A stretch of 64,000 nt of DNA from Gigaspora rosea (Eukaryota; Glomeromycota; Glomeromycetes; Diversisporales; Gigasporaceae). The stretch covers positions 53,161-117,160 of the forward strand of contig QKWP01001668.1 of NCBI GenBank assembly GCA_003550325.1, read 5' to 3'. Numbering within the stretch: the stretch's first letter is position 1; each line of letters begins with the position of its first letter. Under the pieces are notes generated by a model. It made no database searches. It saw nothing but the letters and a program-made list of their open reading frames with translations, and had not been told where the DNA came from. This document shows positions 44,561 through 57,200 of the stretch, in pieces. The position numbers and the translations under genes are program-made.

Positions 44561-45728
44561 TACTATACAACTTTACAACTCTCCCTTTTATATATAAATC
44601 TGATAAACAACTCAAATCTAATACTATACAACTTTATAAAAATCTGTCAATTTCGAAATATACAATTATTTGCCAATAATAAGCAATATATGGTACATAA
44701 TTGGTACTATATTAGCAAATTTAATAATTTATTACAAGATTATTTCATTATTATCACTTTTAAATACCTAATAAATTGGCTAAATAATGGTAATTTTTAG
44801 GCCTTTATTATTACTAAAATATTGATAATGTATAGTTAATATTAGCATTTTATTAGCATAATAATTAACAAATATATTTATAAAATTAAATTATAGTAAT
44901 AAAATGCCAATAAATTGCTTATATTTGCAAAAGTTTGTATTTTAATAATACATTATCAGCACCATTAAATTGCTTATTTTTAGCAAGTTCAATTTTGACA
45001 GATTTTTGTAAAGAAGAATAACTTTAACTCTACTAATATTCATTAGGCTTAATATCTTTATCAATTATTTTTGTAATACAACCTTATACTATATTATACA
45101 AACATACATTTTATCTTATAATCCAATTTTTCATAAAACTTTGTAAAATATATATTGAATATATTTGAAAACCATACTGCAACAAGCTATCAGCTTGAAA
45201 GCAGCAACACCATATTACATAATCTCCTTCTAGAAATACATCATATCAGTATTTACACTTGTATATACAATATACATATAGTTATACTTGTGGACTACCA
45301 GACCAAAAACATATGGATTCAAATACTTGCTCAACTAAAGATTTGCACTTAAAAAAATTTCTATTTGGTTATACAACTAAGCACAAATTAGTTACCTACT
45401 AATACTATACTACAATATCAAATCTAGGTGACCACTCTAGTAGGTTTAAGTCGTAGATAAATTTGATAAAATTAACTTATCTACAGTCTAAGTTCTACAT
45501 TTGTAAAAATTTGTACAGTAATTAAATTTATATTCAGAAGCCCTCGGAGGCCTCTTGTACAAATTAATTAATAAAGCTATGATGCAAAACCACGCATTCC
45601 CCAAAAATAATAATTTAATTGTTAACTAGTTGCATATATTATAGATACCAAAAGTCTATAAAATGCCTAAATATTAGTAATTTTTTAGGTTTTTATAATT
45701 GCTAATAAATTGTTAATTAATTATTAAT
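44561..45728. other. Kelch-unit DNA, non-coding
   Basis: Parallel to 33,180-33,480 plus 35,894-36,250 plus 37,400-37,990, that is, the state without the LINE and LTR-like insertions. This makes it the reference for their empty sites. No gene. Confidence 0.55.
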
Positions 45729-45962
45729 TGTCCGGAGCGTAGCGGAGGACTCTTAATTTCTATGCAAAGTGATACCAAAATTTCGTTTTTGATGCAGTAT
45801 TAATCAGAATATCAAAACGTAGCTTTGCAATTTCCGTCTGTCGCCATTTGCATATTTGTGCAACACAACAAATATCGCGTTATTGGAAACCGATTGGCTG
45901 ACATAAAAAAAAAGTAATTATTATTTTATGCTCCGGACTTATATCGGTTTCCGATTCCTAGT
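45729..45962 (-). mobile_element. 225-bp element, copy C
   Basis: Insertion relative to 37,990-38,020. On the minus strand it starts ACTAGGAATCGGAAACCG, then AAGTCCGGAGC, and ends GAGTCCTCCGCTACGCTCCG then GACAA. Same ends as copies A and B, opposite orientation. Confidence 0.75.
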
Positions 45963-45995
45963 AATATAATAAATTAGTTTTATCCTATCTAGCTG

Positions 45996-47579
45996 CTAAT
46001 AACAAATTATTACAAATTTCAAATATTTTAGCCAAAAAACTATTATTGTAAGAATAGTTATAGAAACCACCACCGCTACAATTACACCTGTATTACCTGT
46101 ATTATGAGGTGAAATAATTGAATCAGGATAATGTAGTGTGTCTATAGTCCACATGTAATTTCGAGTATCAAGAAGGTATATTTTAGAATTCACATTGGTT
46201 AAGTTATTAAAAGAATTATTTGCCATCATTACACCTTTATGAATTATTAAAAATAAATCAATTTTTTAACTAATTTCTTAATAAATTAAATGAATTTTAT
46301 AATTACCAAATGCTAAAATCATAAAATTTCCTATTACATTTGCGGAATGATAGGCAAGAGAAGGTGGTACATTATTACCAATCATTGGTTTAATGGACCA
46401 TTTATACGGACTAACTGTTGTATCTAATGAAGCTAAAACTTGGCTTTGATCTGTAGAACCATCAATATCTCCACCGTAGATTATAACATGCCCATCTGGT
46501 GATAACACGGCAGTGTGGCTACTTCTAGAAATTAATGTATCACCAGTAGCAAACTAATAAATTATATCAAAACCGTGAATATTCGCGAATATTTAACAAA
46601 TAGGAAAATAGGAAGTTTATCAAAGAACATTACCATTGTATTCCATGAATTATTATTAGTATTATATGTCGGAATCTAATATAGAGTAAAAATTAAGTAA
46701 TTAGTACCTGTTTAACTAGTAAACGTCTTAAATGTTTAAATATACATAACAGATAAATATATTTAATCATATTACCTCGGACATATAAATAGTACTGACG
46801 TCATCAATACCTCCTATATAAAGTATAAGGCCATTATTTAAAAGTATAGCTGTAAAGTCAACACGTGGTGTTGGTGCATTAACATTAGAGCCTTGTGTCC
46901 ATGTCAAACTTAAAGTGTCAAGAATTTGAATGTCATTAAAAATAGCACTAAAACTAGAAATAGGATATTTAAACCCTCCAAACCTAAGAAATTTCAAATT
47001 ATCAAAATAAAAAAAAATGATTTCAAAGATACATTATTTCTTGTTAAAAAATAAAAATTATGATGATATAAAAGAAAAAATAAACGAAAGATAATAAAGA
47101 TAGGGATAAACATACATATATATTTTACCATTAGTGTCATTAACAGCTTGAAATTGTTGCCGACTTAGAGGAATCTGCCCACTAATATTAGGAGTGCTCC
47201 ATGTTGCAGCTACAGTATTAAAGGCGTATACTATAGTATTATTACTATTACCATTACTTGTATTATGACGATTCAAAAGGTATATTGTATTTTTATTAGG
47301 ACCCCCTACACATGCACTTGCCAAATTAAAACCAGCCGGGATTGAAACCGACATGAACCAGGAAGGACTTGTAGTATTTAGCGTTGAAAGAGTCACATCT
47401 AAATATATATTGTCTCTTATATGTCCAATATTTTGACTACCAAAGAAATAAAGTCTATTTCCTACAAGGACACTACTTTCTCTATAACGTCCGGGAGGTG
47501 TAAAGACGTCTGCGTCAACGGCCTTCCAGACTAGAATAATTGACAACCAACGTAAAATATAATTTTCAAAAAAATTCAT
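45996..47579 (-). CDS. K4: kelch-repeat single-pass membrane protein, intact
   Basis: Best copy of the family: five exons (47,579-47,116; 46,983-46,776; 46,675-46,634; 46,553-46,307; 46,234-45,996), 1,200 coding bases, 399 residues, no stop. Residues 1-25 (MNFFENYILRWLSIILVWKA) form a signal peptide. The body is a kelch beta-propeller: PPGRYRESSVLVGNRLYFFG, SRQQFQAVNDTNGKIYM-FGG (across intron 1), NDIQILDTLSLTWTQGSN, PTPRVDFTAILLNN-ILYIGG, YNTNNNSWNT (a 42-bp exon), SHTAVLSPDGHVIIYGG, IYLLDTRNYMW. A membrane helix lies near residues 369-389 and the cytosolic tail is only about 10 residues. Donors are GTATGT or GTAAT, acceptors TAG/AAG. Predicted orientation is propeller outside. Ligand and function are unknown; a galactose-oxidase-like enzyme is unlikely because no copper-site residues are evident. 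Confidence 0.85.
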
Positions 47580-49006
47580 ATTAAAATTAAATTGAGACTA
47601 CAAGACCTAATCATGTTTAACTTTACGCCAAGTAAGTATTTAACTGTTTTGTTTCATCGATACGCCCCTTGAATGTGTTCCAAGTTTGTTACACAGATTG
47701 CTAAACCACGAATCGGAGTTTTGTATCAAGTGTAACTAAAACGTCAAAAATCTCTTATTTTTAGAAATTCTACATAAGAAACTACGTTTTGGGCTCAAAT
47801 TAAAAGTTTTTGTTTGACAATTTTACTACATAAATCGCCCTTCTAGCATAACCCACAATTTTGCTGCGCCACAAACTTTTCACAGCAAATTTTTATGCAT
47901 CATTCAGTAGACAAATTTTTTGTGTAACAAACACAATCCCTTACGCCGTTTTACAGGTCAACTACACAGGATGTTAGATGGAGAATAATCAAACAAAAGT
48001 GATAGATAGGACAAAAGTATGCTTTGTGTTTTTAGAAGGGCTCTGTGGTAAATTTATTAAATAGAAATTACAATTGTAAATAATTAATAAAAATTATTAT
48101 AAATAAAAGCCGCCTGGACTTTCAGAACGAGTAAGTCCTGCTTTGTTCGATATAAGAAAGCACTTGTATAAAACAATTTAAGCTTCCTTTATTACATATC
48201 ATCGTATTACATAAACCCTGTTACAAAACAACAATTGCTGACTTTAACTTGGTTTTGGATCAAAAACGTGATATTTATTATAATTTGATATCTATACCAG
48301 ATAAATTTTACTGAAAATACCTTACCTTTTATGGTTTAGGAAATTATTTTTAACGAATGTTATTCGACATTCATTTATTGTACGTAACAATATTAAGACT
48401 ATACATAAATTTTGGTCTACATAGTACACCGAATATTGTTAAAAATTACTAGTCTAAAATTTGAAAAACATTTAATATTTCACAAAAATAACAAACAATC
48501 AAAAAAAGTAATTCTGAAAGAAATATTAATTTATTTCAATTAATATATTTTAGGGCTTCTTTAATGACCATAATGACGTGACATACTTTTTATAAATTAT
48601 TATATTCTTTTATATACGACTCATGAATATCTTATGGTACATTAGCACTTTTAAGGATATCCAAAATCACCATTCCACAACAAATATTTATAAATTCAAA
48701 ACCACCCGCAACTTTGTAAGTCATTTCCATATGGCCGCGCAAATTTAATTTCTTGGCCTCATAACATGAAATGTTAAAAAAATTCAATCGGCCAGCTTTT
48801 TTTTTAAATTTCATGTATGAAATTTTATAAAAAGTTTTCAAAATCCTAATCGGAAATAAAGTCGGTTTCTATCATTTTCCCGATAATCATTTCTGAAATG
48901 TCAAAATCCCAACAGATTGGTTCGTATTAGGTTAGGGTAAGTTTCGGTCAATCTTTATCGGGATTTTATTTGTCGGGAAAGTGATCAGGAAACTAAAAAT
49001 TTTTTT
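47580..49006. promoter_or_regulatory. Upstream DNA of K4
   Basis: Parallel to the DNA upstream of K2, K3 and K5 (AAGTAAGTATTTAACTG, TTGAATGTGTTCCAAG, TTTAAGCTTCCTTTATTACA). The frame at 48,632-48,841 is not kept in the parallel copies. No gene called. Confidence 0.5.
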
Positions 49007-49234
49007 ACCAGGAACGGAGTACAAAGTACGTAGTGTATGTTTACAGGCATTTAAAATGCTGTGTCTCTTTTGTATCTGATTGGTTAATCTATCCTTGTGA
49101 CTTCTGAATGTATTTTTATATTTGTACATACTCTATGGGGCTTTGATTACTGTATCGCAAAAAAAAAAAAACAGAAACTTATGCAAAACTGGTTTAACCT
49201 GTAACTCGCTGAAAATCCACTTTCCGTTCCTGGT
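49007..49234. mobile_element. 228-bp MITE, ACCAGGAACGGA ends
   Basis: Insertion in the unit behind K4, absent from the others. Perfect 12-bp inverted ends ACCAGGAACGGA / TCCGTTCCTGGT, with T-runs at both edges (target ambiguous). Contains an A-run and no ORF. Confidence 0.75.
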
Positions 49235-50815
49235 TTTGCGTGACAACGTCGCGCAGTTACTTATTTGAGAATTGATTTATTTAACAAAAAATCTTGTCAT
49301 GTCGGCATATCAATGATTGGCAAGGCACTCGTGGCTGATCAATATAGTGGCCGCAGTTATGATTAAAAATTACATCATAAACAATTCAAGATGGCACAAC
49401 TAGAGTGCGCCTATTATACCATACAATTCTTAACATCTTAGTTCTATTATTCAATTGATCAGCATGAGGTTATATGTTTCCAATGGTTTGTTTTTTACTA
49501 TTTTTAGATTGATTTACTTAATCTAAATAAAAGAAATTGATTTGTTTTTTACTATTTTTAGACTGATTTACTTAATATAAATAAAAAGAAATTGATTTGT
49601 TTAATTAACTATATGATAATCGAAATTTTTTGTTCTTCGGATACAGTAACATTTTTATGTTGGCAAACAGAATTGAATATTAAATTCATTAATTATTTAT
49701 GATTTCTTATCGAATAAAAAGTAGAAAGTCTGACCTTGTTCATTTTCTTGCCGATAGTACACAATTCTACCAATTTTACCCAATTTCAAGATTTAAAAAT
49801 GCACCTAGACGCGAAGAAAATAATATTAGGATTAGACTGGTTAAGGTTAAGATTGGAAAAGTTATATGGAAATAGATCTTAAGACATTTTTTTATTTTCC
49901 GTTTTTCTGCTCAATAAAATGGTTAATCGATGTAGTCCCAATGGCAAATCTGTAAAACAAACATAAATATACAATCTTAAATTATCATTTAATTTACGGA
50001 GTAAAAAATCTAAGATCCATAATTGCAGAATTATATCTTTTAGTATCAAAATATTAACAATACACCTAAATTATTAACATCAATTAAGCGTGTATGTTTT
50101 ATTATAATCGATAATTTAAGAAATATTCGACATGAATATGCTACTTGATTATAAATTACGTTAACTTTATAGAATTTGTGGACTTCAAAATCAGCTTAGC
50201 ATATTGACGCAATTTATTTGTTTGTTACATAAAGGGATTTTAAAGTTAAATAATTGATGCACTGTACGTACCAATCTATTTCATTTTCTGATAAATTTGA
50301 ATTGATAGTCTTTGTGTCTCCATACACTCCCATTTTAGGATTTGACTTTAAAACTTTGAAATACGAGTAAGATTTTAATCTTATTACTTAAAACTCATTT
50401 CCATAGCACCATCTAATCAGTATACACCATTTTGATGATCTTCCAAAATAAGGGAACGCTTACAGCTAATCAGAATACACCATTTTGATGATCTTCCAAA
50501 TTAAGGGGCCAGGTCCATCATGAAATTTAATTAATGTTAAGGTTAAGGTCGGTTTTAAGACCCGTAAAGGCTAATATGAGAAGGTTCTTATAGGTAAAAT
50601 CGTCCTCTCGACATTTTTACTTAATGTACCAAGATAGGTTTAAACATTCGTTTCTTTATTTGTAGCACTTTTTAAATTTTTGTACTTCGACGGGCTGATT
50701 CGTGTAAACAAAAAAATTGCGATTTTAATTGGTCTTATTCAATAGAAAAAATCTCGTGATGAACCTGACATTAAGAGGTTCCCAATGAATTCGTAATTTA
50801 AAATGTTAAAAACTA
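49235..50815. other. Duplicated non-coding DNA of kelch unit
   Basis: Parallel to 30,550-32,020. Third copy of the exon-like IVYYRQENEQGQ fragment near 49,700-49,790 (minus). A 70-bp local duplication (ACACCATTTTGATGATCTTC at about 50,423 and 50,477). The unit ends near 50,815, where similarity stops. Confidence 0.5.
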
Positions 50816-51647
50816 TGAAATAATAGAATTATGTATCTTTATTTTTGGAGCAGGTGAATGTTATGCAAATTTCTGTTCAAGCACTAGTAAAAATGGTTTA
50901 GTCTTCTCTGTTACTTATATTTACTATTGCTTCTTTATTTGGTTTTTCATTCCATGCATCTGCTATTGTTATATACTAACCTTATTTGTCTTTGATCTCC
51001 TATACTGAATCCCTTTTTTTAGCATTACCTTTAATTTTACATGCTTTATCTTACCTGCAATAGTGTTATATTTTAGAGGATCCTCTTTTCAATCACATGA
51101 TATTCTATCACTTTGCATTGATATTTAGATTAGAATATTAGATTTTAGCAAAATATATAGTAAAACCACTCAAGAAAAACTTTTTATTAAAGCACAAAAG
51201 ATGGCTTTTTATACAAATTACTGATTTGGGTCACCTAAAGCAGAGCAGGATTATATAACATATGACCAATCAAATTATGTAAATTTGATGATCTTTGGTA
51301 AAGCAGAAAGTGAAACTAAAAAATACAAAAAAAACAAAAGTCTAAACCTACATTGGTTATTAATTAAAAATATTTGAAAAGCAATTTCGCTTATATAAAC
51401 TATCTAAAACCTATCTAACTTTAATCTATAATAACTCTAACCCTAAATTCAGTATTTGAAATTCAAAAAAAAAATTAATGATTTTTGTGAACATAATTTT
51501 TTTTATAATGTTCATATTAAAATAAACATGCTCACAAATAAAATTTATTATAATTAATATATAAATTAAAAACTCAGAAATTATAATATTTTATATATTT
51601 ATTAATTATACTATAACTTTATTTTATAGCTATTTTTTATAAAATTA
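50816..51647. other. No gene seen
   Basis: AT-rich DNA after the end of the kelch unit. No long frame, no clear repeat boundary. Confidence 0.4.
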
Positions 51648-52184
51648 TTAGTGCAATAGATGGTACAAATGTGCACCCATCTTATTCAACATTTATATAT
51701 ATAGTATGTAATTAAGGTTATATTAGTTAACATTAGAATTATCATGACTTTTAATATAAATATTTTTCTAGGACTAAACTGTGTATACACACAGCGGTTT
51801 GGTAAAGTTAGTTTGTATTATAATTGTCAAAAAATTCTGTTACAGAACTTTTCAATTCAGAAAATAAGTGTTTTGATTTTTTATTATAAATTTCTTATAT
51901 GTACTGAGCTATTTAATTGATAAATTACTGCTAATTAAATTTCTTATTTAAATTCATTTAGCTATAAAAATTTATGTGCAAAATGTGATTATAAATATTA
52001 GCTCTTATCTGAATTTAAAGATTTAAGGCAGCAGCACACTAATTGCACTAGTATTAGCATAAACATAAGCTTTATATTAATAAATTATGACTAAAAATTT
52101 CAAAATTAAAATTTATATTTGCACTATGTAAGCATAAAATATAAAACTTTTGATTTTTTATGTTCATACTATCCCTAATCTAGA
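51648..52184 (-). mobile_element. Decayed Helitron-like 3' end
   Basis: On the minus strand it ends AAGATGGGTGCAC, loop, GTACCATCTATTGCACTAA, then T: the same terminus as at 54,246 with mostly C-to-T/G-to-A type changes; CTAA still fits CTRR. Internal DNA (ATTAGAATTATCATGACTTT, AATTCTGTTACAGAACTT) matches that inside the 54-kb element. Right boundary unknown. Confidence 0.5.
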
Positions 52185-52330
52185 GATAGTCAAAATCATA
52201 TTTTTGATACTATGCATGTGCATAATACACAGCATGCCTGCATGCATTCATATATATACAGCATAGTTAAAATTTATACAGTAATTAGTTCATAATACAA
52301 AAACTAAAGTTACAAAAAAATTTTGATAAA
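52185..52330. repeat. Second copy of the 9.55-kb dispersed repeat
   Basis: AGAGATAGTCAAAATCATAT, ACTATGCATGTGCATAATAC and ACAGCATAGTTAAAATTTAT match 9,553-9,665 with many transitions. Confidence 0.6.
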
Positions 52331-53012
52331 ATTTATATTAGTTATGTATAAAAAGTAGCTTGGATCCATAATTATTTTTATAGTCATAATGAAATCAAAT
52401 TAAAATAAAATGTGCATTTCTATTTAACTTTCTTAAACTGATTTATACTTGTTTAATATAAATTCTACTCTAAAACCAACCTTTAACCTTAACATAAACT
52501 CTACTCTAAAACTAACTTTTAATCTTAACTCCTATTATAAAAATTGTGCCCAAAAATTTTTTTTCAATGGCTTGTTAATTTTTTATACTATGCATATTTT
52601 ATTTTAATTTGATTTCAAAGTATAAAAATTGAAACAGATATATAATTTTACCTTTTTATTTGTGCTAATTTATTTAAAAATTTGCACTAATCTACTTAAT
52701 AGATTTTATCATATATTAAAGTTTTTATTGAATTAATATAACTAATTGGTATATGTCAAGCTTTTTTACTAAATTTAGTATGTACAAAAAAATTATTTTA
52801 AATTATATATATAACCAAATTAATTTAAATTTTGCCAAAATATATTTGAATATTAGAACTATCTTTTTATATAATTTTAGCAATACTTAATAATAAAAAT
52901 TTTGTACAGTTCATTTTTAAACCTTGTGCATTTTTCCAAAATTTTGTATACTAAATTTAGTACAGCTTAAAAAAAATCATACTGTATAAAAATTTAAAAT
53001 AAAATTAAAAAA
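52331..53012. other. AT-rich, nothing seen
   Basis: No gene, no defined element. Two neighbouring strings, AACCTTTAACCTTAACATAA and AACTTTTAATCTTAACTC (about 52,480-52,530), form a short direct repeat. Confidence 0.45.
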
Positions 53013-53165
53013 TACAGTCATTCCTCAATATAGTTACCAAGTTGGTCACGCTCTATTATGGTGATTGTTTAGAGGTGTGACTATAAATAAATACCTTGTC
53101 ATAATTTAATATAATATGTAGTTGAAATATTTACATACTATTAAAAAATTTAAAATGTTTAACAG

Positions 53166-53472
53166 TGAATAACTTTTGATCCAGTGACCCAATTTAGATA
53201 AAATAACTACCAGAGTGCTTTTCTCAATGAGACAATTCTAATGAGTCTACAATTTCCATGTCTAATTATGGAACCCAAGATTGCTAAGGATTTTTCACTT
53301 AGATGTTTAAATTTAATCAATTCTTAAACATATGAAGTGGCACAAATCCTTAACAATCTCAGGAACTTGTAATCAGATTTTAACAATTTTTGGCTTATTA
53401 GAATCATCTTATTGAGACAAACAGTTTGATAGTTGTTTCATTCAAATTGGGTTATTGGATCAAAAGTTATTT
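53166..53472. repeat. Third palindromic module (as at 14 kb)
   Basis: Arms start TAACTTTTGATCCAGTGACC and return as the complement of GGGTTATTGGATCAAAAGTTA. Internal TCAATGAGACAATTCTAATG corresponds to the GAGAGGATTCTAGTAAG-like part of the modules at 13,904-14,515. Confidence 0.7.
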
Positions 53473-53588
53473 GCTGTTAAACCTTTAAGAAGCCTTAGTA
53501 GATAATATTAAATCTACATTAATTTGAATATTGGCCAATCAGATTTTATAATCCATATTTAGTTAGAAATTGGTGACTATAGTAAGCA

Positions 53589-53931
53589 GTGTTAGCACAT
53601 AACCAGGTCATAACATATCATATCAAAGTTTAATTAGTAAGATTATATAACCATAGTTATATGATATTATTAATTAAATCTGGTAATATAATTTGTTATA
53701 ACTTTGTCATATGACTCAGTAATTGAACTTAGTGATATGACCTGTTATGATCTGGTTATATGACTTTATTGTGACATAACCTGTTATGACTGGTTATAAC
53801 AGGTCATATTACAATAAAGTCATATAACAGGATATTACCAAGTTTAATTAATGAAACATATAACTATGGTCATATAATCTTACTAATTAAACTTTGATAT
53901 GACCTGTTATAACCTGATCATGTGCCAACAC
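53589..53931. mobile_element. 343-bp palindromic element
   Basis: Nearly complete inverted repeat. Ends GTGTTAGCACATAACCAGGT and, on the minus strand, GTGTTGGCACATGATCAGGT; the arms run through CATATCAAAGTTTAATTAG to a centre near 53,770 with repeated GACCTGTTATGA-like strings. It is nested in the pogo-like element. Target duplication not resolved. Confidence 0.75.
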
Positions 53932-54245
53932 TAATTGTGAGAGTTTATTACTAACAAAATTGTTAAAAAATCAAATTTTTATGATGATAGTGATTATAAG
54001 TAATTTGTGACTATAATGAGATTTTTTGCTATGTTTAGTCTGTCATGCAAAATTGGGTGCTTAAATAGAGGTGTGACTATATGGGGTATGACTATAAGGA
54101 GGGACAACTGTACTAAATTTTTAGATTGTTTTGAATCCAATTTTGATATTGATATAGTTAAAAAAAATAATAATAATTTTTTAAATAGCTTAAATAACCT
54201 GTTTTAAAGTAATACATGCCTAAAAATGGTTAGATTTTCTTTATA

Positions 54246-57200
54246 CTAGTGCGACGGGTGGCGCATTCGCGCCACCCATCTTATTCAGTATTTTTTTAAT
54301 CAAATTCCGTTAAATTTTTTTTTACAGAATTTATCATCTATTGCAATATACAATATATAACTAAATTTGAATAAGTTACATTGGAATTATTTACTAATGC
54401 AGATAAAGTTAGCATTAGATTTTAATTTTTACCATAATGTAAAAATTTTTATTATAGAAATTATTATTACTAAAGTTATTATTAGATTGTAATTTTTACT
54501 ATAATTTAATGTAAAAATTTCTATTATAGAACTTACTATTCAGTAACCACTGTATATAGTCATAGTTGAGTTTGTTGCATTAGAATTATCATTTTTTTAT
54601 TATTATTTAGAATTTACTTGTTAATATAGTATACACAGTAGTTAAAGTTGTGTTAGTATTGAAAATATTGGTTTGCATAAAATTCCGGTTACAGAATTTA
54701 CTCACTATTCCAGTTAGCACAATATGCAGTTGAGTTGGTTGCACTGGAATTATCATGATTTACAGTATAGAATTCCTTTGCAGTATACATGTTGTATCTA
54801 AAGCAGTTACTTATTTAAAGTAGCTACTTTAGATATCTAAAGCAGCACATACATATGTACCTGGCTAGAATTACGATTTAATGTTGGTCAGGTGCTACTT
54901 GGTTAATGTTGTGTTAGTAGATTTATTGTAATTCTACTTTTAAGCTATTATAAACATCTGTTACAGAACTTACATGCTATTCCAGTAATAACAGGTTTAG
55001 AATTTTTACTACCGTAATTAAGAATTCTGTTCAAAATTATTGTAATTCTACTATTAAATTATAATAAAAAAAATTCTGGTAGTTCTATTCCGATAATAAC
55101 AGTATTTGGTTAAGGTTGAATCGATTTCACTGAAATTATCATGATTTACTATATAAAATTCTGTTACAGAATTTGCTTTCTAATGCATATACAGTGGTTA
55201 GAATTAAATTAGTGTCAAGAGTTATCATGATTTTTATTTTTAAATTGTTGTAAAATTTTATTGTAGAATTTATTGTTTCAGTAATTACAGTGTTATAGTC
55301 TATACTATGTAATAAAAAATTCTTTTACAGAATTAAACTTCTTATTATGCTAATAATTTATTGAATGATTAGATGATTCCAGTTAATCATACATTGTTTT
55401 GAAACAAAAATGTTAGAGTGAACAGAATTAAACTTCCAAATTTATCTAGTGATTTATTAATTGATTAAATGATTCCGGTTAATTATACATTCTTTTGAAA
55501 TACAATTACTATCAACTCTCTCTAAGTGCAAATGCTCTGAGTGCATCTTCTCTCTAAATGTAACTTTTAACTTCAGTCCCAAGTATATTTTTTGCATATG
55601 TTTTGTCTCTATAAATGCAATTTTTCTAATTGTTCTCCAAATACACATTGCTAAAGGTCTGGTCCCCACTTGGAAAGAGTTGACTGTATTAAAGTAAGTA
55701 GAATTAAACTTCATACTCACTCTGGTAATTTATTGAATGATTGAATGAGTATAATTAATATTTGTCTTGAAATGCAATCATTAAAGTGAACTGAATCAAA
55801 CTTCATACTCACCCTATTAATTTATTGAACAATTAGGCAGTTACGGATAATTATACATTTTCTTGAAATACAATTATTAAAGTGAACAGAACTTCACACT
55901 ATGCTAATAATTTATTAACAATTAAATGGTTACAGTTAATCATACATTGTCTTAAAACACAAATGTTAAACAGAATTAAACTTCATACCATCGATTAAAT
56001 AATTACGGTTAATCACACGTTCCTTTAAACACAATCGTTAAAGTGAATAGAATTAAACTTCATACTCACTCTGGTAATTTATTGAATGATTGAATAATTA
56101 TAGTTAATCAATGTCTTGAAACACAATCATCAAAGTAAACTGATTAAACTTCATACTTATTAATTTATTGAACGATTAGGTGATTACAGATAATCATACA
56201 TTTTCTTAAAACTAATTGTTAAAGTTAACAGAATTAAACTTCATACTCACTCTGGTAATTTATTGAATGATTAGATGATTATAGTTAATGATACATCTCT
56301 TGAAACACGATTGTAAAAGTGAATAGAATTAAAAACTTCATACTCACTCTGGTAACTTATTGAATGATTGGTTAATCATTGTCTTGAAACACAATCGTTA
56401 AAGCGAACCAATTAAACTTCATTCTCACCTTAGTAATTTATTGAATAATTAGGTGATTACAAATAAACATACATCTCTTGAAACACAATTGTTAAAGCGA
56501 ACAGAATTAGCTTCATATTCACACTGGTAATCGATTAAATAATTAAATGATTATAGTTAATAATACGTTCTCTTGAAACACAATCATTAAAGTAAATAGA
56601 ATTAAAAATTTTATACCCACTCTTTAACTGACAATTAAATGATTATGGTTAATCATACGTTTTCTTGAAACACAATCATCATTAAAATAAACAGAATTAA
56701 GGTTTAGATACTTACCCTGCTAATTTATTAAATGATTATTGCAATTTGCGGAAGTCTGGATTATCAAAATCAATTGTGATTGTAAAATATAAGTGCTTCG
56801 ATTATATAAAAAAAAATCCTCTAAACATTGAGCTCTAATCGATTATTTTAGAGATTGGTCAGGGCTTTTTTCAAAATGTCATTTGACGTTTTTTAAATAC
56901 AATAAAAGTATTTTACTGCTTCACAATCACAGTTGACTGTGCAAAGTAAAATACTTTTATCATTTTTAAGAGCATCAAACGACCTTTTGAGAATAAGTCT
57001 TGAATAATTTCTAAAATAATCGATCAGAGCTCAATTTTTAAAGGATATTTTTATGTAATAAGAAGCGCTTATCTTTTTACAATCATTCACAGTTGCAATC
57101 GATTGATCAATGGGACCCAGAATTTTGCAAACAGCAACAAATAATCACAGTTAATCACACAATCTCTTGAAACACAAATGTTAAAACAAACAGAATTAAG

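Larger units (their letters stand above)
53015..54110. mobile_element. 1.1-kb pogo/Tigger-like TIR element
   Basis: TA on both sides (53,013-53,014; 54,111-54,112). Left end CAGTCATTCCTCAATATAGT; right end, on the minus strand, CAGTTGTCCCTCCTTATAGT. Near both ends GAGGTGTGACTATA recurs. CAG-type ends and TA target fit the pogo branch of Tc1/mariner (inference). No transposase. It holds two unrelated palindromes. Confidence 0.75.
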
